From Dryocosmus kuriphilus (taxonomy: Eukaryota; Arthropoda; Insecta; Hymenoptera; Cynipidae): 64,000 bases of DNA. Below, piece by piece: positions 43,236 through 53,335 of this stretch; the first letter of the stretch is position 1; every line of letters begins with the position of its first letter. The notes beneath the pieces are model-generated. The model saw only the letters and a list, made by a program, of their open reading frames with translations. It had not been told where the DNA came from and ran no database searches. The translations under genes were made by a program, and so were the position numbers. Location: contig CM076189.1 in assembly GCA_038277395.1 (NCBI GenBank), positions 113,816,252 to 113,880,251 of the forward strand, read 5' to 3'.

Positions 43236-44425
43236 CCCCTAAAAAAGAACTCCGCTAACTATCCTGGAAAAAACTGTTTGAGGTGCTAAGGCAGCGAAAG
43301 TAACTATTTTTCGAATATCCTAAAAAGCATTATTGAAAAGCAGCAACCGCGCCAAAAAAAATAAACTGCACTATCGATCCTGGAAAAGACTGTTAGCGAG
43401 GCCAAAGCAGGAAATGTATCTGTTTTTCAATTATCCCCAAGGGGCGTACTTTAGAGTACTTTACACGGTTGGCGGACAAGATTTTTAAAAAATCGACTAA
43501 TTTACGCCAAGTTTGGTATGCTGAAGTTTCTGGTATCTCTGATGACGAATCTGAAATCAGTTATTGAAAGTAATTAATCCAAGATGGCGTAACGAAGATG
43601 GCGGACAATATTTTCAAAAAATTAACCAAATTAATCCAAATTTGGTCTAAAACTGGGACTAATAATAATCGTCCAAAATCTGACTGATATCGCTAGAAGG
43701 TACCCTACAGTGGCTGTAATTTTTTTAAATTCTTGAGAAAATCTTTTAAAAATTGCCTTGAAATCCTGGTTCAAGGCCGAGAACATGTTTATGGATAAAG
43801 ACTCAATTGAAGTTAAAATTTCCTGCTCTTTCCAAATCCACAATAAAAAATGGGGATTCACGTTTGAGAAAACAAGTGTGATTTGGAATAATCTTAAAGG
43901 TCATGGTCAAGGTACAACATGAAGATAAAATTTCTTGCTCTTTCCACATCCAAAAAGAAAAATAGGGTTTTCCACTCGAAAAAAAACGAGTTCGACCTTG
44001 GAATGACCTTGAAGTTCATGATCAGGGACATGATCAAGTTCATAATTGGACGTAAAATTTTCCGTTCTTTCCAAATACGGAATAAAAATGGGGCTTCCCA
44101 TTTAAAAAATTGAAAGGGGTTCCCATTTGAAAAAAACAATTTTGACCTTTGAATTACCTTGAAGTTCATGGACAAGGATATATTCTTGGTCATGCATGAA
44201 CGTAAAATTTTCTGTTCTTTCAAAATCCGCAATAAAAAATGAGGCTTCCTATTTGAAGAATTGAATTTGACCTTGATATCCACTTCAAGGTCATTGTCAA
44301 GGTCAAAGTGAGGACGCTATTGAATGGCCAGCGAAAAATCTTAAAACTTTTGTATTCAATAATTTTCAAAAGAAATTTATTTCCAATGAGTTATTCAGGG
44401 GTTTCCATACTTTTGTGTTACCCTG

Positions 44426-44700
44426 TATATACTGTGTACCTTGTTTTTCATTTACTCATCTTTTTATATACGTGTAACTGGTTCTTATTTCCGTGATCTA
44501 CTTTTCAGAATAGTTCTCGATATTTCAGTTACCGAAGACATTTACACTGCGTTAAAACGTATAACCTTCGCACATCGAAAAATAAACAGCTAGTACAGAA
44601 AATACAAAATAGAAAATCGACCATTTAAAATTGAAGATTGTAAACTGAAAATAGCAAATAGAATAAATGAGATGATGAATTCCTACAAAAAATAGAATAT
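44426..44700. repeat. second copy of block C and flank
   Basis: 44430-44610 aligns with 38590-38760 (CCTTGTTTTTCATTTACTC, CTTATTTCCGTGATCTACTTTT, TCTCGATATTTCAGTTACCGAA, AACCTTC, CAGCTAG). The signal exon that follows the first copy has no counterpart here, because the transposon arm lies on that side. Confidence 0.7.
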
Positions 44701-45510
44701 CCGGTTACTGATTTTTCTCTAGGCTCATCCCGAAAAACCGGCCAGATTTAAAAACCCGATAACCCGGCTCGGACCGAGAATACGAAAACACAATTACTCG
44801 ACCCGAAGACCCGTTAAACCATTTCGGAACGAGAACCCGATCACCCGAACAGGTTTAAAGACCCGATGACAGAGTCTAAAAACTCGATCCAGTCCAAAAA
44901 TCTTATAAACCGTCCTAGTACGTGAACCCAAATGTCTGTTAAACCAGTCCAGACCGAGAAACTGAAAATCGGAAAACACGTTCAATCAACACAGGTCGGA
45001 AATCCGTTAACCCGGTTCGAAATTCCTACTCCTTCTAAAATCAACACAATTAAACCCGAAACCAGGAAACGAGACACGAACGGATTGAAACCCCGATAAC
45101 CCGAATCGGACCGAGAATATGCAAGCACAACACCCCGACCCTAAAACCCGTTGAAACAACCCGGACCGAGAACCCGTTGACCCGAAATGGATTGAGGAAC
45201 TTAAAAACCAATAACACGATTCGAAAAGACGATAAACCAATTTGTGCCAAGAAACAGAAAACCCGACCTGAAGTAAAAACCCGAATACCTGATAAACCGA
45301 GCCGACCTGAAAACAGAAGGGACCTGAGAACCCGATAACTCGAACTGGTCCGAAAAGCGAAGCGACACGAAAAATCGATTACCCGACCAATGCAGGACCC
45401 GAATGCTCGGGTAAGAAAACTTAATGAACAAACACGGACCTAGAAGCCGAAAATACGATAACCCGGACCGAAACCCAGATAACTCGTTTGGTTTTGAAAA
45501 TCTCAAAATT
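44700..45510. repeat. degenerate CCCGAACCGGACCGAGAA tract
   Basis: Words near AACCCGATAACCCG, CGGACCGAGAA and AACCCGTTAAACC recur irregularly through about 800 bp. GC is higher than in other tracts. Gly/Phe/Arg-rich frames on the minus strand come from the repeat. Confidence 0.85.
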
Positions 45511-45553
45511 GAATCCAAAATTGGACTGATAACAATTAAATGGTGCCCCTTAC

Positions 45554-45638
45554 ATTCAACACGTCTCATGTAACTTCCTTTTGGAAACGTTATCCTTGAG
45601 ATAATAAACAATAAAATTTTTCGCAATTGCAGCGCCAT
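45554..45638 (-). CDS. possible second signal-like first exon
   Basis: ATG at 45638-45636 begins M-A-L-Q-L-R-K-I-L-L-F-I-I-S-R, with a basic start and a short hydrophobic run. The frame reaches GAAT/GTAAGG, a good donor after codon position 1 (28 codons plus one base). The phase matches the exon at 38393-38456, and the orientation is the same. The hydrophobic core is only about seven residues, so this may be a chance frame. An overlapping upstream ATG gives another frame. Confidence 0.2.
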
Positions 45639-45719
45639 CCATCGCGAATCGAAACAAAATTTTTAAACAAAACTACGTATTTCATAAAGGAGAATCAGAA
45701 TCCGTGATAAAGAATTGGA

Positions 45720-45955
45720 GTTTCCATTTGCAAAGTCTTCTGAAGTCTTTTGAAGCTTTTTGAAGTCTGTGAAGTCTGTTGAAGTATTTTAATATCTTTG
45801 GCATCTTGCAAAGTCACTTGAAGACCTTTGAAGACACTTGAAGCCTTCTAAGGTCTGCTAAAGTCCTGCAAAAGTTTTTAGAGTCTCCTGAAGTCTTTTA
45901 AAGACTGTCCAAGTGTTGTATAGTGTTTGGATATCTTTTGAAGTCTTTGGAAGTC
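45720..45955. repeat. short GAAGTCTTTT tract
   Basis: About 240 bp of the same words as at 5590-7795 and 9600-12420, with GCAAAGTC and AAGGTCTGCTAAAGTCCTGC in the same local order as in those tracts. Confidence 0.85.
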
Positions 45956-46159
45956 ATTTCACCCACGAAAATTTTTTTGTATCCATACAACTTCTGAAAT
46001 CCAAAATAACGGGCTGTATTTTTGAAGAATTTTAAATAATTTCCACGTTTGCGAAAAATGAAAAGGGTGTTTTCACACATCAATCAGACTGAAAGTAAAT
46101 AAAAATACCTAACAATTAACTCAAAATAATAATTTTTCTTTTTAAATTGTCAAATGTTT

Positions 46160-47760
46160 AAAAAATATGAAAAATGTCCTAATTGGGAGGGGGGGGGGGG
46201 GCACTGAGACGGTTTTAAACGTCACAGCGCCTACGGCCCACCATAAGAGCAACAGAGAAGAGTCAGATCAGGAAATAATATCCATAAAGGGAGACAAAAT
46301 CCACAGATCGAACAACGAGTATATTCTTAAGAATATATATGCAGGTCACCAGGCCAGTGGGGAAAATCGGTAACTGCGTTCACAGCATAACACTTGAGAG
46401 AAAGTGGACCAACGGTACCAAGCTGGGTTGGTAGCACTCGATGAACGCGAGCAATTGAGAAAATCACTGTTGAAACAACCCACGAGCAAACAGTGGACTT
46501 GACTTTTCGCGTCCAAGCACGATAGAGAAGCAACCAAGCATCGACGCCGCGCAGTCCGCTCTATAGTTCTCATTCTTCTGGTTAGGATGAACATCCAGGA
46601 GGAGACTTGAATACAGGTTTTTACGCAGATAGGGATTTGAAATCCTAATATCCTTTAAAATAATACCCTCTCAATTAAACCGATAATTCAGCGCTTACTG
46701 GCTTCCGATTTCATGATCATCGATTTGTGCCTCACAGAAGCATGTGTTCCCTTTCAACCAGGTACCCGACCGGGAGCCCGAGAAGTATCTCCTTGAATGC
46801 GAGAGATAAATCGAGAAAATATCACTTTTTGAATTCAGTAGGGACGCCATTCAAATTAATACTGATAACTGCATTGATGTAATCTGAGTTGAGTTTTCAA
46901 CCGAACACTAGACCTGGAGCTCACGCAACTTGGTTCAAATCGATGTTCGTATCAGCCAAATATTTATTTAATTTCAGTCTCGTTTTGTTCGCTCCACAAG
47001 CCCGTAGAACCTACGGCTGTAAAATAGCCCAGCATTGTATTTCGGATTTTGGAGCTAACATCGAAAGGCCTAAATTAAGGAAGGTCATAAAATTATGGTT
47101 CACTGTCAAGTAAGTAATCTACTTATCTGAAGAATTGTGGAACTATTGGCTAGGAAAACAAAACGAATTTTCGTTCCCCGCATAGCACACGAGTTCGGAC
47201 AAAATGCAGTTTTGTTCATAATTGAGGAGGAACAAAAAGTGAAATTTTATAAATATCCTGGATGTTCGAGGGGCAAGAAAAGAATTTTCTGTAAGGTCTC
47301 AAAATAAGCGAGAATGAGAATTACGCCATGAAACTGTTAAACCGCATTAAGTCTACAATACTTGAATACGCAAACTCCTCTGCGTTCTTGGAATACCACA
47401 ATCCTTATTCAATTAAGAACAAAAATTATGTTCAAATAAGTCGAAATCGTCCACATTTGTCATTCATGAGTCGTCAGTTTTTATTCAGCCGAGTTCTAGT
47501 GAAAACTTCAACCCCAAAGAATTCCTGGTTAAAAATTACTTCCAGTTACGGGGTTTGATAACAAAAAAAATTAGCGTCACTTACACAATTGGGAATCAAG
47601 AACCTGTCCTAACTACTGGGGTTTCCATTTAATACAAATTTAGCGAAAGGGTGGTAACGGCTACTTTTAACGTCCTACCAACACTCAATCCTGTTTGTCT
47701 TGTCGGATTTGATTTGTTTACGAGGGAAAACTAACTACATTTTGAACGAGTATTCTCACA
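46160..47760 (+). mobile_element. unidentified decayed element, possibly LTR-type
   Basis: This stretch has more balanced composition than its surroundings, starting with a G-run (46188-46201). A + frame near 47650-47735 reads A-T-F-N-V-L-P-T-L-N-P-V-C-L-V-G-F-D-L-F, which resembles the end of a retroelement aspartic protease. Other frames (46889-47113, 47328-47558) are not recognised. It is interrupted at 47767 by a mariner. The LTR assignment rests on one weak motif. Confidence 0.3.
46978..47109 (+). CDS. 132-nt exon candidate with strong splice sites
   Basis: TATTTATTTAATTTCAG (acceptor) and GTCAA/GTAAGTAAT (donor) enclose 132 nt with one open phase: L-V-L-F-A-P-Q-A-R-R-T-Y-G-C-K, then I-A-Q-H-C-I-S-D-F-G-A-N to L-W-F-T-V. 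Both introns would be in phase 2, unlike the micro-exons. It has two Cys and a basic C-terminal part. No homologue is recognised. It may belong to a host gene or to the decayed element around it. Confidence 0.3.
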
Positions 47761-47766
47761 GATATA

Positions 47767-48706
47767 CGAGGTGTGATCAAAAAGTAAGGCGAATTTTTAT
47801 TTTTATCAAAAAATATTTATTTATTCATCAACATTGATGTTTTCCCCTTCGAAGTAATACCCCTCGGATATAATACATTTGTGCCAGCGCTTTTTCCAAT
47901 CCTCAAAGGATTTCTGATAAGTACTTTTTGGTATAGCCTTCAGTTCTTCCACCGATGCGGTCTTTATCTCCTCAGTCGTCATAAAAACGCCGTCCTTTCA
48001 TGGATCTTTTCAGTTTTGGAAGCAGGAAAAAGTCGCAGGGAGACAAATCTGGTGAAGACGGTGGCTGAGGCATGATTATGGTGTTGTTATTGGCCAAAAA
48101 ATTACGAACAAGCAATGACGTTTGAGCTGGCGCATTATAGTGGTTTCGGAGCAAACCTCGCTGACACACATCTCATGCCCAAAACATCCACCAAAAATTG
48201 CTTGGCACGAGCCAAACGAGAAGCTAACATCGTCAGCAACTTCTCTAATGGTAATTCGACGATTCACCAACACTATTTTCTTCACTTTTTCAATGTTTTC
48301 ATCAGTTGTTGACGTGCTAGAATGTCCAGGGCGAGCTTCGCCATTAACATCTTCTCGGCCTTCCCGAGAGAGCTTGTGCCACTTATAAACATTTTTTTTA
48401 CTCAGAGTACACTCACCGTATGCCACTCTCAACATTTCAAGCGTTTTGGAGCACTTAATTCCATTTTTTACACAAAATTGGATGCAAATTCTATCATCCA
48501 TCTTTTTCGACAGCAAAAAATCGCCGAGCACGCAAAACACTTCTAACCTTTATGCCTCTCACAAACAAACAAAAAATGCTATATAGCTGAAACTGTGCAC
48601 ATACGTTTGGGACGAGAGTGCCAACATAAGAAAAAAGGAAAACGAATATCGACTGTACGCATCCCGTGAAATTCAAAAAGTCACCTTACTTTTTGATCAC
48701 ACCTCT
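47767..48706 (-). mobile_element. mariner family B, internally deleted
   Basis: It has the same inverted ends as 36302-37622 (GTGATCAAAAAGTAAGG) but is 940 bp long. The minus strand opens with M-D-D-R-I-C-I-Q-F-C-V-K-N-G and carries an intact helix-turn-helix half to C-V-S-E-V (48540 to about 48170). A deletion of about 380 bp then joins it to the catalytic end. The second catalytic Asp is Tyr (H-H-Y-N-A), while S-P-D-L-S-P-C-D-F-F is kept. The N-terminal half is better preserved than in the longer copy. Confidence 0.9.
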
Positions 48707-48735
48707 TAGAGTGTCATGATAAGGAATACCATGCA

Positions 48736-50068
48736 CGAGGCACGTCCAGAAAGTAAGTGTACTCAATTTATGTAGGCTTCAAAGAAAATTTATTAAAACA
48801 AAAACATAGTTGGTTACACTTGCACATATATAAGTTATTTTTCGACATAATCGCCATCCCTATCGATGCAAGTGGTGAGCCGCGAGATCAATTTTTTGAT
48901 GCCTGCCTCGAACAAGTCTCCCGCCAGCTCTTTCGCCCACTTCTCCACCTCCCCCTTCACCTACCCGTCCGTTGAAAACTCGTTTCCACCCATGTGCACC
49001 CTCAAGGAAGTGAAGAGATGGAAATACGAAGGGGCCTGGTCAGGGGAATACGGGGGGTGGTTCAAGACGTCCATTCCAAAAGAGTCCAGGAGTTGCTTCG
49101 TGGCGTTGGCCGTGTGGGGTTTGGCATTGTCATGCAGTAGGCAGACCTCCTTCGTCAGCATGTCCCTCCTTTTATTCTGAATCTCCCTTTTCAATTTTTT
49201 CAGCGCCTTACAGTATCTTGCCGCGTTGATGGTCTCCCCGTCAGGCAGATATTCAACCAAAATTATGCCTTCATGGTCCCAAAACACGGATGCCATGATC
49301 TTTTTGTCTGAAATTGTGGTTTTGAATTCCTTGGCGGAGGGTGACAAGGTGTGGCGCCATTGTTGAGACTGCCTCTTAGTTTCAGGCGTAGTACTGGGCA
49401 ACCCAAGTTTCGTCTACAGTAACAATAGTGTAGAGAAAATCATCGCCTTCGCGTTCGTAGCGCTCCAAAAACTCTTTGGAGCTCTGCACTCGATTCAACT
49501 TGTGCTATTCTGTCAGCTGTTTTGGGACCCACCTCGCAGACCATTTCAGATATCCGAGAGATTGTGTGATTGGTTCGTGTAACAGGGATCTGGAGATTTG
49601 CGGAAACATCGCAGAAAGATCATCTAACGTCAATCTGCGATCGTCACGGACCGCAATCTCGATTCTTTCCACAAGTTCGTCAGTCACAATTGGAGGTCTT
49701 CCGCTCCTCAGATCATCATGCACGGAAGTACGGCCATTTTTAAATTCGCGACACCACTTGTACACGTTCGTGCGATTCATAGCTCCATTACCGTAAACAG
49801 TTTTCACCTCATTATAAATCTCAACCGGAGCTTTTTCCATCACAACGAGATAGCGAATGACGGCGTGAAATTCGCACTTGGCGGAAGATGCGATCGACAT
49901 TTTTCGCGAGAGACGCTACTGCGTCAAGAGCTTTCAACACACTAACCTCGGATTGGTCTCGTTTTGAAGGGGAGGGTTCAGGCTACGCGGCAGTGTTGCC
50001 AACATGTCGAAAAAGTATTCCCTACAGCTGTGAGAGTACCAGTACACTTACTTTCTGGACGTTCCTCG
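48736..50068 (-). mobile_element. mariner family A, full length, inactive
   Basis: Inverted ends of about 28 bp (CGAGGCACGTCCAGAAAGTA at the left; its inverse ending CGTTCCTCG at the right) enclose 1333 bp. The right TA is present, the left is CA. Transposase: M-S-I-A-S-S-A-K-C-E-F-H-A-V at 49900, a helix-turn-helix half to K-Q-L-T-E (then TAG), the first catalytic site V-D-E-T-W, a one-base frameshift, the second L-H-D-N-A-K-P-H, and the third site, 34 residues later, Tyr instead of Asp (A-P-S-Y-F-H-L-F). It ends near 48845 with G-D-Y-V-E-K. Family DD34D. Dead by stop, frameshift and lost Asp. Confidence 0.95.
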
Positions 50069-50149
50069 TAACATACCTATTAAAAGAAAATCAATATACC
50101 TTTGGGTGAAAAATTTTGAATTGAAACTTCAAATCACTAAAATCCTGAA

Positions 50150-51115
50150 ATTCGCAAATTTGCGGCAGCCTTTCTTAACTCTATTGTTAAATATAGTATT
50201 ATTTTTACTACTTTGGGTGAACCAAAAGAATTTAATTAAGAAGAATTTTCTTTAAATAAAAGAAAATTTGTATTTTTTTTCGCCCCGTGAGCTGCATTAA
50301 AATTCAAAAAATGTTGTGCACGTTCATTTTGGTTTTACAAAAATTCATATTACCGAAAAGAAAATTTTCACATTTTTTACATTCTCAATTAACATTTTTC
50401 ATTATGCTGATTTTTACGAATTATCATTTTACATCATTTTTATTTTTCCAAATATCTATTTAACATTGCTACATTTTACCGAATTACACTCTATTCTAAT
50501 CAAATTTTTACTTTCCTGAATCCCTGTTTGACGTAATCTTAATTTTATTGAATTATGCTTTACCACCTTTTTCATTTTTCTAAATCATTATTTGGCAAAA
50601 ATAGAAATTATGGCAATTTTTTTATTTATTTAAAACGCAGACCTTAAAACCTTCGTTCACTCTTTATTTGCCACATATGTTTTGATGTCATTGAATATGT
50701 TGTCTTTTTTTTTTTTAAGTCATTTTTGCGCCTTCACTTTACAAAATACTTGAAGGAAATGCAAATATTTTCGAAAATAAATCTCAACTCTCCAATAATT
50801 TTCATTGGAGTGCAGAAGTGAGACATATATTTCGAAAATATTTTCATATCCTGAAATTGCTTTTTACAATAAAGGCGGAAGAACGACTTTTCAAGAAAAA
50901 TCGTCAGCGTATTCAATTAAATGAAAATATGTTTGAAAAATAACGAGGGGAATAGTTTTTGAGGCTTCGCGACTGCGCTTCGAATAAATAAAGAATTGGT
51001 ATAACTTTTATTTTTTTCAAATTTCTATTTAAAATGATTTTCATTTTGGCGTACTAAAATGTGTCATATTTTCTTTCTGCATTATCGTTCAACATAATTT
51101 TCATTTTACATATAT
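50150..51115. repeat. third copy of blocks B and A
   Basis: 50150-50330 aligns with block B (39960-40190) and 50610-51110 with block A (39300-39790, for example TTTACAATAAAGGCGGAAGAACGACTTTT, shortened here as AATAAAGGC[AG]GAAGAA). The order B then A implies the margins of two neighbouring units. Mariner A sits just before block B. Confidence 0.7.
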
Positions 51116-51168
51116 CTATTATATTTTATTTTATGTATTATCATTATTATATTATATTATATTTTAAC

Positions 51169-51184
51169 GGCCCTTTTCAGGGTC
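51169..51184 (+). promoter_or_regulatory. second histone-type 3' stem-loop, diverged
   Basis: GGCCCTTTTCAGGGTC then ACTAAA keeps the 6-bp stem (one G-U pair), UUUC loop and flank. The bases after it (GCGAAGCAATAATTCT) resemble those after the hairpin at 31839 (GACGAACGATAATCTT), so the two share origin over at least 45 bp. No histone frame precedes it; block A is directly upstream. Confidence 0.4.
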
Positions 51185-51229
51185 ACTAAATAATTTATGC
51201 GAAGCAATAATTCTCAAAATATTTTATAC

Positions 51230-53040
51230 GAATTGTACTGCGTACCCTCATTATAGTCAACTCTCCTCGCACCTAATAAGACAGAGTTAGGTCTGAATTT
51301 CTTCTGAAGAAACTTAGATACTGATAAAAAGCTTTATCAAGAAAATATTCTGTAAATATCCTAAGCTTCTAAATTGTTAGAAGCTTCTGAATTTCTTCGA
51401 AAGAAGCTGTGAAGATTTAAAAATATTCTAAGTTTTTTATTGAGAAAATATTACCTAAATCTTTTTTTTTTTTAATTAGTAGATTTTTTAAATGCATAAA
51501 TTTGTTTAAATTTCTAATTCTCTTCTGAAAAATGTAGTAAATCTAAAAAATTCATATTTTATATTTAGTTCAAAATGAAACAAGAATTCTTTGTTTCAAA
51601 ATTTTTTTCAAAAAATTTATAAAATTAAAGAAAAAATTTAGTCTTTATTTATGAAATGTAAAGATTTTGTAAATTTCTGAGTTTCTGCTAATAAACTCAG
51701 AGAATAAAACATTCTAAATCTTTAGTTTAGAAAATATCTTAAGAATTTTCTAAATTTATAAATTTCTAAAACTTTCTAAGCTTCTTCTAAAAAAATTTGA
51801 AATTTTGAAATAATTCCAATTTCTTATTCAGAAAATATTGCAGAAGTTTCCTAAGTTTCTAAGCTTTTAAAATTTTATAAATTTCTTCCAAAAAACTTAG
51901 AAAATTCTTTATCTTTATTCAGAAAATATGTTTAAAATTTCCTCTGTTTCTAAATTTTTAAACATCTAAAATATTCTGATTCTCCTGAAGGAATGTAAAA
52001 ACTTTTCATAATTTCAAGTTTCTTATTTAAAAAATATTGTAAGAATTTTCTAGGTTTCTATATTTCTTCTAAATAAACTTAGAAAATTTACAAAATTCCA
52101 AATTTTTATTCAGAAGATATTGTGAAAATTTCCTAAGTCTCTAAATTTCTAAATGCTTCTAAGCTTCTTCCAAAAAACTTAGAAAATTCAAACTTTTGTT
52201 TAGAAAATATTATAAAAATTTTCTAAGATTCTAGATTTCTAAAGGCCTAAAATTTTCCGATTTCTCCTAAAGGAAAGTATAAATTTTCTTATCATTATAA
52301 GATTTTTATATAGAACATATTGTAAAGATTTTGCTATGTTTATAAATTTCTTCTAAGTAAACTTAGAAAATTAAACAAAATTCTAATCATTTTATTGAGA
52401 AAATATTACAAAAATTCCTGATTTTCTAAATTAATAAATTTCTAAAAGTTTCTAACTTTCTTCTGGAAAAATTAGCAAGTGTATAATAAATATCCAGGTT
52501 GTATATTCAGTAAGAAATGAAACGAAAATTTTATTTTTATAAATTTTTTCACAGAAATTAAAAAATTAAGAAAAATAAAACCTTTATTTATAAATTGTTC
52601 TAAATTTTAATATGTTTCTAAATTTCTTCCATAGAAACGTAGAAAACATAAAAAAAATTCTAGGTTTCTTATTCAGAATATATTATAAAAATTTCCTAAT
52701 TTTCAATATATATAAATGCTTCTAAACTCTTTCTGCAAAATTTAGAAGATTACGAAAAAATCCAAAGCTTCTTATTTAAAAAATATTCTACAAATTTTCT
52801 AAGCTTCTTGATTTTTTAAATATCTAAAAGTCTATAAATTTTTTCACAGAAACTTATAAAGCTTATAAAGTTATTAAAAGTATTTCAAAAGCTTTAGAAA
52901 ATTAAAAAATTTTCCAGGTATTATAGTGAATTTTTAAGGTTTTAGGAGATTTTACAGGATTTTACGGATTTACAAAGAATTTCAAAAGATTTGGGGAATT
53001 TTCTAAGACCTCCAAGTGCTTTAAAGATTTTAGAAATTTT
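51230..53040. repeat. degenerate TTCTAAATTTCTAAG tract
   Basis: About 1.8 kb of TTTCTAAATTTCT, CTTCTAAAAAACTTAGAAAATT and TTATTCAGAAAATATT words. A loose higher-order period of about 130-160 bp is suggested by the recurrence of AGAAAATATT(G/A)(C/T)A. No gene found. Confidence 0.8.
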
Positions 53041-53146
53041 TTTTTAAATTTCAAGATATTATAGTGGGCATGCTATACTGGGGAAGGGAAGAGAAAAAGT
53101 GACTGTCGAGTAGTGGATGTATAGCGAGTAAGTGTCAGTAAGAATT

Positions 53147-53226
53147 GACTCCTGGCCCGGGGAATCGAACCCCTGTCAGGCGGCTCGAAAGCCCGATTCG
53201 CAAACCACTGTGCCAACCACGGAGTC
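53147..53226 (-). repeat. tRNA-like SINE head, second family
   Basis: The minus strand has GACTCC...GGAGTC acceptor pairing, A box TGGCACAGTGG, B box GGTTCGATTCC and a GGGG/CCCC T stem, but extra bases between T arm and acceptor and an odd anticodon arm (GGCT/AGCC around TTCG). It is therefore a tRNA-like pol III promoter rather than a tRNA gene. The flanks at 53060-53145 and 53227-53335 are GC-richer than the tracts on both sides and are probably the rest of the element. Confidence 0.55.
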
Positions 53227-53335
53227 GGTGATAGGTTACATACAGTGAACTCATTACCTTATTTCTTTACCGCTCCCACTCAATTCAGTCTTCGAGGTGG
53301 ATAGGGGGAAGCCATGTGACGTGTACCATGTACTA

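Larger units (their letters stand above)
41535..44425 (-). mobile_element. Tc1/mariner-like transposon with long terminal inverted arms
   Basis: Outer ends are CACAAAAGTATGGAAACCCC at the left and its inverse at 44378-44412. The inverted similarity continues for some 500 bp into each arm (left 41535-41817, right about 43690-44425). The arms hold subterminal repeats with many TGACCT/AGGTCA words. The middle encodes a broken DDE transposase on the minus strand (42088-43235). The left arm also carries five 54-bp units. The element lies between block B and block C of the host repeat unit, at a TATATA-like target. Confidence 0.75.

Noticed and set aside
46188..46201. G-run as a G-quadruplex element
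   Set aside because: It is a single homopolymer run without the spaced runs needed. Such runs also occur at 31190 (C) and 60315 (G) and are often length errors.
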